Origin: Ectocarpus siliculosus
Taxonomy: Eukaryota; Sar; Phaeophyceae; Ectocarpales; Ectocarpaceae
Assembly: GCA_000310025.1 (NCBI GenBank)
Contig: FN648381.1
Location: 1-44,514, forward strand
DNA: 44,514 bases
Direction: 5' to 3'
The position numbers were made by a program, and so were the translations under genes. The notes beneath the pieces were generated by a model, which searched no databases, was not told the origin of the DNA, and saw only the letters and a program-made list of their open reading frames with translations. Each line of letters begins with the position of its first letter. Position 1 is the first letter of the stretch. Positions 34,909-44,321 of this stretch are shown one piece after another.

Positions 34909-35863
34909 CCTTTTTGCTCTCTTGCTGCATATGGATGGGTGGTATGCTCTAAGCGGCGTATGCATGGGTGGCATTCATCTGCTGCATAGTCAGTCGTAAC
35001 TTGAGCGATAAGGTACAGTAGATGGCAGCACAATCACATGTACAACAGAAAGTGAGGAATGATAACCAACAGTCTGCTGCTCTGTAGAACGGTGCACATC
35101 GATCGCGGACGGACTAGTTCGTCCATGTAGTCATGTTTTTTGTTCTCACTTCGTCACAGAAGGATGAAAGTCCGCACTGCTCTAGCCTAGTTCCAACTCG
35201 GCGACTTGTGTTTGTTGTGTTTGTTGTTGCTGAGCTCACTTCGGATACCGCCATTCGGTACAGATGTCTGACAGCCTGCGGTGGGCCAAAAGGACGAGAG
35301 TGAGTGAGTGTCTTCCACGAGAGTGAAAGCCTTGTCTTCTCTCCGCTCTCTTCTTTTAGTCTACCTGTCTCTCTCTCGCCTTACGCCGGCGGGGTCCCAA
35401 CAATATCGAACTACGTCAACCTCAGTGGTTTCGCATCTTGCTGAGTAAGAGACTACCCGTGCACCGGGCTGCTGCATGAGAGGCGATGTGCGCTACCTGT
35501 CTTATGGCAAGCAACGGACTTGGGGCCCTACCTAATGCTGGATATGTAGTGCTGTATGACATGTTCCAGCGGCCCAGAGCGAGCGACGACCACGGTGGGT
35601 TTTCTATGCTTCTTTTGCCTCCTCCCTCAAGCCTGTCGCGCCTGGCTCACTTGTCTTTGATCTTCGTTTTTTTTTTTCATGCTTTGTTTGTTGGGGTCCC
35701 CCAGCCACCCGCCCACCATTAATTTTTGTTGGGAGGGGTGTTTACTTGCCATGTTCATGATTGGGCCCCGGACTTTTTACTCGCACCCCGTCCATTCCAC
35801 TTGTCAACACACCACCACATCCTATTGTACCATGCCCACCGACACGTCCAAGGCTTGGGGAAT

Positions 35864-36989
35864 TTTGAAGCTTTCGCTTCAGTCTCATCGTTCAATATCC
35901 GTGGAAGATTCATTCGCATGCCCCACCCCTGCCTGACCCGGTCTGAAATAAATGCTGATCTCGAGCTACAGTGCAAATCTCGTGGCGCCTCGAGTATGGT
36001 TCGGTGCGGAATCGCAAGTCATCAGCCGTCCCCAAGTTTGAGCGACTTCCCGCTCCTGTGGGCAGTAAGAATCGGCCTTGACGGTTCCGTGCCTGTTTCG
36101 CCATGGGAACGGCCGGTTGAACAGCGAAAAAGGGTCCTGCGTGCTGCGCGCCACATTTTCTTTTTTTTTTGCGTTTGTTCTTGAGTGACCATTGTACACA
36201 TGCGGCTGCTGGTGGGGTTCCTGCTGTTATGGTCGGAATGTGCTGCAATGGTCGTACTGTTATCGTAGTCAGGTTTGACAACAGCAGTCTGCTCGTTCGT
36301 ATAGCTGTAGCGGTGCGCATCTATCGCGACGGCAAGCGCATTGAGATAATAGTTCGTCCATCGTGCTTCTAGTCTACACAGACAGATAGAATAGTCGTGT
36401 TCTTCTTTGTTGCCACTTCATGCCAGAAAAGAAAGAAAGTCTCCACCAACTTACAGTATCTCCACAGCAGTTCGGAAACGACGACAATTTTCAGTTGTCG
36501 TGTTTGTTGTTGCTGAGCGCACGTCGGATGTCGCCGTTCGTTACACGTGTTCGAGCCTGCGGCGGACAAGCGGGAAGAGAGTGAGTGTCTTCTCGACGAC
36601 AATTCATGCCTTGTCTTCTCGAGTCTCTCTTCCTTTTTAGTCTACCTCTCTCTCTTCGTTGCATTTTCGCCGTCAGAGTCCCCAATAACATCGAACGTCA
36701 ACGGCAATCGTTTTGCGTCTTGCTGAGTAGGAGGCTACGCGTGTACCCCGCTGCTGCATGTGAGGCAAAGGGCGCCGCCTCTTTCCGTTAAGCAATTCGC
36801 ATGGCTCCTACGGTTCGCCGCACATGCAGTGCTGTGTGACAGCTTCCAGCAGTTCAGAGCGTCGACGGTGTTATTCGCCGCTAGGGCCCCAGAACAACGC
36901 GAACCCCGCGACTGTTTCATTGTTTTGGGGTCACCCATCCATGAATTTCAGCAGTTTTCGTTGAGGAGATGTTTTTCTTGTCATGTCCA
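35864..36989 (+). repeat. Dispersed tandem repeat family 2, copy D
   Basis: Directly follows copy C in the same orientation: gaagctttcgcttcagtctc, ttcaatatccgtgg, ctcgagctacagtgcaaatc, agggtcctgcgtgctgcgcg, ggtgcgcatctatcgcgacgg, then a pyrimidine-rich tail. Homology to copy C stops at about 36990, exactly where the Ty3 LTR is proposed to begin. Confidence 0.75.
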
Positions 36990-37297
36990 TGACGTGGTGC
37001 TGTTATGGAGGAACAGAGAAATAAAAGAGGGAAGGGAGCAAGCTCGTTGCTCCTGGCTTCGGGTACTCACAGTTGTTGTTTGATCTCTCGTTTAGCCTTC
37101 TTAGACCAGGTCCGCTCAGCACCCACTCGGAGAGTGAGGGAGCGGGGCTGGGATTTTGATCTTCCTTCAAGCTACTTCAATACCCCTCAACGTCGCCAAA
37201 TATCCATATCCAAAGAAAATTCAAAATATCCAATAAGCGCTCATACAACGTTCATGAAACGCTCATACAATGCAAATACACTAGTTGCTCCATTACA
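36990..37297 (-). repeat. Candidate 3' LTR, about 308 bp
   Basis: In the element's sense it begins TGTAATGGAGCAAC just after a purine tract and ends CCACGTCA, so it has the canonical TG...CA ends. The outer boundary coincides with the point where repeat copy D stops matching copy C. A 7-bp stem hairpin (ggagcaagctcgttgctcc, 37035-37053) lies inside. A shorter LTR starting near 37074 is also possible. The predicted flanking duplication is gtcca (36985-36989), to be matched beyond the other LTR. Confidence 0.5.
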
Positions 37298-37300
37298 TTA

Positions 37301-37309
37301 GCCCACCCT
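37301..37309 (-). other. Candidate polypurine tract
   Basis: In the sense of the element the sequence AGGGTGGGC lies four bases before the TG of the LTR. This is where Ty3-type elements prime plus-strand DNA. Confidence 0.45.
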
Positions 37310-37681
37310 GGGAAGTCGTAGATGCAGATACTTTATCGTCAATCCAATACTCAACCTCAAATAACGATCGAAGATGCGACTTTCCAAAACAGACAAAATA
37401 AGATAAAATAAAAGCAACTAGGGTCAGAGGAAATATTTCATCCCCGACAAATACTCCAAACCATCCCCACACCACACAGTGATGACTACTGAGAATCACA
37501 TCGCCAACGACGGAACCAGTCTGAATCAAAATGGGGTTCGGTCGCGTTGGGCACGCAAAGGTCGGGGTGACTATTGCAACAATAGAAGAAGCTCACACCA
37601 CCCAAACACGCGCTAGCGTACCACTGCGTACGATGTAGAACAAAACATAAAAACGTGTAGCGGCCCGTAGGCGGCATGATA

Positions 37682-39730
37682 TTAAAGCACAGATCCAGAT
37701 GGGGCAACAGCCAGCTGTGCCACAACGCCTGGTGTTCGCGACGTAACGCCATCATCCGTGGAGGGGTTGGTCAAACCACGAATACGGTGTTTTTGCAAGC
37801 ACCAAGAACCACAAGGAGCATCCAAAACCGTGGAGTAACTATACTCCGGGAGAGAAAGCTTTCGAGGGCCGGGGGTGTCCAAAAATCGAACAATGTACTG
37901 ACCTGTTACGAAACTACTAATCTGCCCAAGCCATCAAAGTCCATCCAAAGCTTTGTACCAAATGTGGGCTCCGACAGGCAAAACAGAAACAGAGAAGCGA
38001 GCCAACCAAATGTCACGCGAAACCAACTCGTACCCAGGAGCAATGAAACGTTCGGCTTGATTCCGAGCAAGTTCTCGGTCGGCCGAAGCTATCCGAGCAT
38101 TACGATAAGCTCGGTCTCCTTGTACGCGCTGACTAGCGTTACCAGACCAGTAAAGCAGAATGTGTTTTCTGTATTCCTGCAAATCAGACTCCCTTTCCCA
38201 CGACGGTGTCAACAAACCAATCCAATGGGTCAGGTACAAGACAGCTACCACACCACCGCGTCCACGTACAATTTGGTGTCCTGAAATATTCTCAACATCC
38301 AGACGACTAGACTCCGCTAAAATATCATCAGCAGTCAAATTGTACGGGGGAGACTTGTTACTATACGAGTGCAAAACATATTTCGACAGATTGGCCGGCA
38401 TATACTTAGGCAGGTCATCCGTGTCGTATGGGTTGGTACACGGTTTGCACCGCAAGACGGAGACACGGTTGCGGGATTCTGGTCCCAGCATGTCTGACGG
38501 CAGGTCCAGGTAGAGAAGTTTGCGCTCCACAGGTTTTCCATCCGGTGAATCCTCCGCTTTGGCCGGGCCAACAGCGAGGATTTTATACGGTCCGGTGTAG
38601 TTGAGCGAAAGCTTCGCTTTGAGCACCGAATCATCGGTGTGTTTCCGCACACCCTGCCGAATAGTAGCGGCAGAGTTGTAGACCCAAGCCCAACCACCAA
38701 CTTCGTATTTCGGGACCTGACGCAGACCGTCCAACAGTGCAGAGTTACGACGTTCGACACGCGACACCGTAATCGCATGCTGTTCCCGCACCAACGCGTA
38801 AGCTCGTCTCTGGCGTTCCACCGCAAGATTGCAGAAAGCGAGCTGGTCTCGATCCAAACTTTGATGGCCACCCACGCTAGGGTGGTCCAAAACAGAAAGC
38901 GGGAGACGGGGCAACCGTCCAATATGCACTTCATTCGGCGCCAAACCTGTGGCGGTGTTTACCGAGTTGTTGTATGCAAACTCGACATGGGGAAGATGGA
39001 CGTCCCAATCGTCCTGACGCTCATTGACCACAACAGCAAGCATTTGAGCCATGGTGTGGTTAACACGCTCGGCCCCACCGTTAGTTTGGGGGTGGTACGA
39101 ACTGGTGGTGACTGTCTTGATCTTCATCAGCTCGTAAATAGCCATGGACAACTTGGAACAAAATTGCATACCGTTATCCGAAAAAAGAGTCACCGGACAA
39201 CCCCACAACGCCGTGTAGCAGTTGACGAAAATGTTAGCCGTTCCCTTAGCGGTAAATTCCGCCTTGGTAGTGGCATACATATCCGCCCGTCGACTGAAAC
39301 GGTCCGTAAACAAAAGTATATATGCATTCCCACGGGACGTGACCGGCAATGGCCCAAAAAAATCGACGCTCACTACAATACCCGGCCCATTCGGGAGGGG
39401 CAGAGTGAGCGTAGGCCAGCGATACGTTTGCCGGGAAGTCTTGCGCGCTTGGCAAATTAAACAATGCCGAAGCCACCAACGAACGGACAAATCCATCCGA
39501 ATCCACCAGAAAAATCGCTCCAACATACGTAAAGTCCGAGCGGTGCACAGGTGAAAAGACGCGGTGGCGTGACATGCTTGTAGGACCCAAGGTCGCAATA
39601 GCATAGGCACGTATATGCGGGGAGTCTTCGAAGGCGGGAGGCGAGTGATACGCCCGCCCGAACTACCGATAGGCAGTGGGGCAGAATTTCGCACCAACAA
39701 TCGCGTACCATCGTCTGTGTGTGTAGGCAT
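37682..39730 (-). pseudogene. Integrase with chromodomain and Tudor/Agenet-like tail (Ty3 pol C-terminus)
   Basis: Positions are in the frame starting at 39730. An H-H-C-C zinc region (H54, H60, C90, C93) is followed by the integrase core: D123 (SVDFFG), D185 (SDNGMQF) and E221 (GGAERVN), the last two 35 residues apart as the DD35E rule needs. After a GPY-like stretch (YTGPYKIL, about 377-384), residues 478-528 form a chromodomain (HQIVRGRGG, VLYLTHWIG, SWERESDLQ, YRKHILLYW). Next comes a tail reading GYELVSRDIWLARF and IWYKALDGL. The frame stops at TGA (37931-37933) where relatives probably have Trp, then runs on open: WLGQISSF, YIVRFLDTPGP, GSWCLQKH, to a true stop at 37682. The tail resembles Tudor/Agenet folds (tentative). 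The integrase inserts element DNA into the genome; the chromodomain would direct it to marked chromatin. Confidence 0.85.
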
Positions 39731-41139
39731 GTTTTAGATGCGAGGGCGACAACATCAGACAACGCCGGCCGTCGCGCACAGGGCAAGCAATCCGAGAATG
39801 TATCCGGCAAAACCGCCGGGGATCCCAAAGACAAAAAATGTATAGCCGCGACACACTCACTTTCTGACAGCTGTTCTCGGGCCCAATCGGCATGCGAGAA
39901 TGTATGCATACAGTCGCGGAGGTGAGCTTCCTCAGCGGCCGTGGGCGGCACCACGGAAGTCGCAGGGCTAGTACCTGCGGGCGACAACACTGGCGGCATG
40001 GGCGCCGCGGGCGGCGGTGGCGCCGGGGTGGCGGCAGCAGGCGCGGGCGGCGGCGGCTGCAATTCAGCCGGCGCCGGAGAAGGCAGCGGGCCAGAAGTAG
40101 GGCTACCCACGGTTCTCGTAGACCGCGCGGAACGGCTCGACCGGGCCGGCGTTCGAGGAGGTCGCGGCGGTCTAGGCACCACAACGGCCCGTGGTTGTTT
40201 CGGAAAATAATTGGGACGGCTGTGAGCCATGCCCGAGGCCGAATTCGTTCTCGCCCGGGTACGAGAAGAAATCAGAGGGCCACGCGAAAGCGACAGGGCA
40301 GCTGAGGAGGTTCCGACGGTGGACGAGGGAGCGACGTCTGGCTCCGCAGAAACGGAAGCCGGAGGAGGTCCATCGGGCACAGAACTCTCGGGGGCTGCAT
40401 CGCAAACGACAGCGAAAACACCAGGCGGCGAAAATTTCGACGAATCAACTACGGAGGACGGCGACAGAGCCGGCAGGACCATTTGTGGCCCAAAACGGTG
40501 GAAGTCCCCAAAGTCATCCTCCGTCAGAGGCGCGTGTGCCAACGCGTCTCGTTGATCGTCAATGTCAAGCCCACCCAAGCCGATGTTCGGCGTCGAACTA
40601 GAGTGATAACTCCGTCCGCACGCACGAATGAGATACACGCCCGCGGCGTCATCGACTGCGATACTGGTGTCCCCGTGTCTATCCGCGTCGGTTGCCGGCA
40701 GGGGCAACCGCGAAAGAAAATCCGCGTTGGCGTTGGCAGTGCCTTTGCGGTAGACAAGGGTGTAATTGAACGAGGAAAGGAACTCGAGCCAACGTTAGAC
40801 GCGGGCGTTGTGTTCACCCACCTTGACGATGCTCTCCAAAGCCTTGTGATCCGAATGAATCAGAAAGTGCGTAGACCAAAAATAACCGCGTAAGCGTTTA
40901 ATTGCCCACACGATACTTCCAGCTTCCAAGTCGAGCACTGTCCAATTGCGCTCGGATTCGAGCATAGCGCGGCCAACGAACAGAATGGGACGGGTGGAAC
41001 CATCGGCCTGTTCCTGTTCAAGGGCCGCACCAAAACCATCGATACAGGCGTCACAGCAAAGCCGGAGAGGGCGGCTGCCATCTGCGACAGCGTCCCAATC
41101 CGGGAAAGCCAAAACCGGAGTTTCGGACAGTTTCGCCAA
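39715..41139 (-). pseudogene. RNase H and Pro-rich linker of Ty3 pol
   Basis: Continues the RT frame after the TAA at 41143. The RNase H catalytic residues are visible: DACIDGFGAALEQ (first Asp), LDLEAGSIVWAIKRL (Glu) and HSDHKALE (Asp). A TAA at 40795-40797 interrupts the conserved GEHNARV-RWLEFL, where relatives have Gln. After RKGTANANADFLSRLP, an unusually long Pro/Ala/Ser-rich linker of about 250 residues (40650-39900) leads to DWAREQLSESECVAAIHFL, the normal run-up to the integrase zinc region. The frame is lost near 39716 in a CACACACA run; removal of one CA unit would restore it. RNase H degrades the RNA strand during reverse transcription. Confidence 0.85.
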
Positions 41140-41142
41140 GAG

Positions 41143-42888
41143 TTATTTGACAGTATCCGCCATAGCCGGCGTAAAACAAAACTTCGCGTCCTTACGCAGA
41201 AGGTCTGTGAGTGGTTTCACGCGCATGGCCAAACCCTTGATGAATTTGCGGTAATACGAACCCTTGATGAATTTGCGGTAATACGAAAGCCCACCCAGCA
41301 AGGAACGCAGCTTTTTGACGTTGTTAGGCAGCGGCATTTTTGTGAGGGCTTCGACCTTATCGGCACGAGGACTAACACCCGCAGGGGAGATTGTGTGACC
41401 TAAATAAACGGCCTCCTTGGCGCCGACGCGACTCTTGAAAGGAGAAAGCTTGAGGTTGAACTTGCGCAAACGCTCCAAAAATAGCCGTATGTTGGCGACA
41501 TGGTGGATGGGGTCGGCGTCAAACACAATCACATCATCCAGGTATGCAAGCACATGGTCCAGACCTTTAACCACTTCGGTGATGACCATGGTGAACCACG
41601 ACGGTGCCACGGAGCTTCCCTGAGGCATACGGAGCCACTCGAAAAGTTGCGTGGGCGTACAAAACGCCGTAAGCTGAACCGTGTCCTCTTCGACGGTGAT
41701 TTGGTGGAAAGCGGAGTTAAGATCGAAAATGGAAAATACCTTGCCCTTGTGCAGGGAATCGATGATGTGGTCAACTCGCGGCTGCGGTTGTTGACCAAGG
41801 CTGCACAATTTGTTAAGCTTTTTGTAGTTCACGGTCAAACGCAGATTGCCGTACTTTTTAGGCATGACAACGAGAGGGCTCGCCCACGGCGATTGCGAGT
41901 GCTGAAGAAGACCGGCAGCAAGGTATTGATCGAGAATTGCATCGACCTTTTTCTCCACCAGTGGGTTGAGCCTACAGGGACGCGAGGCCAACGGTTTCGT
42001 TCCCGGGGGCACTTCCAAACGAAACGGTTTCACGGAACAGCAACCGAAATCGGACGGTGACCGCGGAAACACATCCGAAAAGTCACACAGCACATCCGCC
42101 AGGCTGTCGATGGCTTCCGGGGTCCAACCCGAGTCATCTAAATCAAACGTCACATCGTGCAAATGTGCAGGCAAACGTTGCCACAACTCGCGAAAACTCA
42201 CTCGCTGCGCTTCTGAGAGGCGTTCCAACAGATCCGGTGGCGGCGGTTTCGGCGGCAGTGAGGCCGCGGGGGAATCCGAGATCTCCGGATCCGCAACCGG
42301 GATGTTTGAATGCAAAGAATTCACGCGAGACGGCGGCCCATCCGCGGAACGGGCTGGCGGCGGAGGGTCACTCAACCCGACACCCTCGGCCGTCTGCGGT
42401 GTAGGATCAATCGACGCAAGCGGAATCTGCACAAGTGGGGCAGTCGCCACTCCAAGCACCTCACCTGGCTCCAACTCGGCGCACCCTGTCAATGGGATGT
42501 GTTGAGGCCCGTCCGAAACAAACGCGCTCGACGCCGAGAGGGCGCCGTGTTTCGGTAAAAACGTGACAAGATAGATGCCGGTGAGAGCGGGGGTCCCAGA
42601 GTTGCGAACGAGGTTCACCCTCGTCAAAGTGGGTTTATCGGAAAGGGAGACACCCTTCCTGCCGGCGTACCGCAGGAAGTAAGATGCCCCGGGGGCGGAG
42701 GGTCCAGCGACATACGCGGAAGCTCCCGCCGCAAAATCCGATGACAGAGAAAGTTTCTCCATATTGCGTCCACTTGCCGACCGCGTGGGCAAAGTAGCGG
42801 ACAAACGAGAGTTAAAACGCATCCAACTATCACGTCCAAGAAGGAGGGCGTGACCCGTGGCGGCAGCTGGGACAACATACACCCACAC
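41143..42888 (-). pseudogene. Protease C-terminus and reverse transcriptase of Ty3 pol
   Basis: 581 codons. Residues 10-25 (TGHALLLGRDSWMRF) are the second half of the retropepsin (the LLGRD element). A Pro-rich spacer with two acidic stretches (about 160-280) follows. RT starts near 305 (RPCRLNPLVEKKVDAIL) and includes LTVNYKKLN (351-359), FSIFDLNSAFHQI (385-397, first catalytic Asp), LPQG-like MPQG, AYLDDVIVF (448-456, catalytic YLDD) and YLGHTIS. SYYRKFIKG occurs twice in a row (535-552), from a 27-bp tandem duplication absent in ordinary RTs. It ends at an in-frame TAA (41143-41145) before the RNase H domain. The boundary with the upstream frame is a -1 step at an A6 (T6 in sense) run. 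Confidence 0.88.
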
Positions 42889-42890
42889 CG

Positions 42891-44321
42891 CTAACGAAGC
42901 GGTGGCACTATCACCATAAAAAATTGAACGGACAGCCGCACGGATGAGGTGGTTTCAAGGGCATTGCCATAGCCAAAACCACCCCACTGCCGAACGGGCA
43001 CCGAACGACGACTGTGGACGGATGCAGCTCTTGACGCCTCCATGGCTTCAAGGAAAGCATCACTAATAAAAGATGAAGGTGAGCCCGAGTCCAAAAGGGC
43101 TACACCAGTCGCTGTACACACGGCTCCGGTACCACTATGAACGCGGACTCGCGTCGTAGAGGTATCGCAATCTACTAAAACATCACCGCTCACCAAATCT
43201 GGGCCGTGTTCCGCCAATAGCGGCGGTGGGGAAGCGGCGGCTTCGCGAAAAGCAGCAGAGGCAATATGCAGCACCTGTTTCGAGTGGTCCGCGGGCGTGT
43301 TGGCTGGCACGTCCAGCGGGCCGCGCGCGTCCTCGGGCGAGGAATCATTGACCGAAGAGTCCTCACCCGGGGGCGCAATTTCGTGGATAGTGGGACACAC
43401 GGGACCAGGTTGCCCCGAGTGTTCAGGGCGTAAAGGCTTATCGGGTTCGACCGGGCGCACACGCAGGAGCGTGCGCGTCGCAACAAGCGCTTTGCCCAAG
43501 AGGTTTTTACCAGTCCACTTGGAGGGCGACGCCGCACGCGGATCGAAGGCATCAACACCAATGCCCCACAATCCGTCATAAGGACTGGCCTCCGCTATCT
43601 GTCTATCACCCGTAGCCAACAAACGTTCACGCGCGTCAGCATTTTTGGCAAATTTTGCATACAAAAGCGAAAAAACAACATCCTCGCGCCGGAGTTCCCA
43701 TAGAGCATGGTCAAAACCGCGTACCTTGCGACCAAGGGACTTGTGTTCTCCCGGGTCGGAGGTAGCCATGATTTTGGCATAAGCGGCATCATCGCCGAAA
43801 ATCCGGGCTTTCTCCGCCATCATGAACTGTTCGCCGCACACGTAGCGAATGCCATGAACCGTGAACTCACAGGGCGTCCAGTTAGACAGAAAGGACGGCG
43901 GTTTCCGAAAGAGGAAAACCTCATCGTTATAATATTCCTGACAACCGTCAAAAACAGGGGCCTGCCGCGCGGGTGCGCTTACCTTCCCCGAAGAAATATT
44001 ATCAAGAGAAATGGCACCGGCAACCGGCAGGACAATCTGGGTGCCGCCCGAAGGCGGGCCGGATGGTGGGTTACGAGGAGAGGCAGGCAAGAGCGGTGAA
44101 CCAGCCGCAGAAGCGTGCGAAACCAAGCGGTCTACGCGGGCGTTTTCGCGCCAAACGTCGGCGTAGGCCTGTTCATTAAAAGCGGCCTTCATCGCGGGCG
44201 CTCGACCAACACGGTCAGCGGCCGCGGGAGGCTCGGGACCGCTATTTCGTGACAAAGAACATGAACCTTCCGATTTGGGGAAACCGTTACTTGCGCTCGG
44301 CAACGGCGGTGCAGTCAGCAC
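42891..44321 (-). CDS. NADAR domain fused to aspartic protease (Ty3 gag-pro region)
   Basis: 476 codons, uninterrupted. Residues 1-128 are low-complexity, Pro/Ser/Ala-rich. Residues 129-290 (43937-43452) form a full NADAR domain: FLSNW (144-148), GEQFMMAEKA (163-172), LGRKVRGF and W208, KFAKN, LLATGDRQIAEASPYDGLWG (234-253), GKNLLGKAL (271-279) and R283. The DUF1768/YbiA-type superfamily binds ADP-ribose-containing molecules; members act in riboflavin metabolism and in removing ADP-ribose from guanine. After a linker, residues 383-430 start the retropepsin with VALLDSGSPSSFI (catalytic Asp 411). It ends at the T6 run where the frame must step -1 to continue the protease. No CCHC zinc knuckle is seen. 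All main NADAR motifs are present. Confidence 0.88.
   Translation of the reverse strand: MLTAPPLPSASNGFPKSEGSCSLSRNSGPEPPAAADRVGRAPAMKAAFNEQAYADVWRENARVDRLVSHASAAGSPLLPASPRNPPSGPPSGGTQIVLPVAGAISLDNISSGKVSAPARQAPVFDGCQEYYNDEVFLFRKPPSFLSNWTPCEFTVHGIRYVCGEQFMMAEKARIFGDDAAYAKIMATSDPGEHKSLGRKVRGFDHALWELRREDVVFSLLYAKFAKNADARERLLATGDRQIAEASPYDGLWGIGVDAFDPRAASPSKWTGKNLLGKALVATRTLLRVRPVEPDKPLRPEHSGQPGPVCPTIHEIAPPGEDSSVNDSSPEDARGPLDVPANTPADHSKQVLHIASAAFREAAASPPPLLAEHGPDLVSGDVLVDCDTSTTRVRVHSGTGAVCTATGVALLDSGSPSSFISDAFLEAMEASRAASVHSRRSVPVRQWGGFGYGNALETTSSVRLSVQFFMVIVPPLR

Larger units (their letters stand above)
33630..35863 (+). repeat. Dispersed tandem repeat family 2, copy C (interrupted)
   Basis: Begins gaagctttagcttcagtctc and follows copy A closely: tttcaatatccgtgggtggg, ccaagtatggttcggtaggc, ggtcctgcgtgctgcgcgcc, gtcagtcgtaacttgagcg, tggggtcccaacaatatcg and ttcatgctttgtttgttggg. 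At 34143-34908 it is split by an hAT-type insertion. Without that insert the copy is about 1.46 kb. Confidence 0.8.

Noticed and set aside
37293-37755. Two small frames downstream of Ty3 pol, one with a hydrophobic stretch (LTLVAFILSYFVCF), considered as env.
   Set aside because: Too short, overlapping in different frames, no signal peptide or fusion motif; part falls in the 3' untranslated region.
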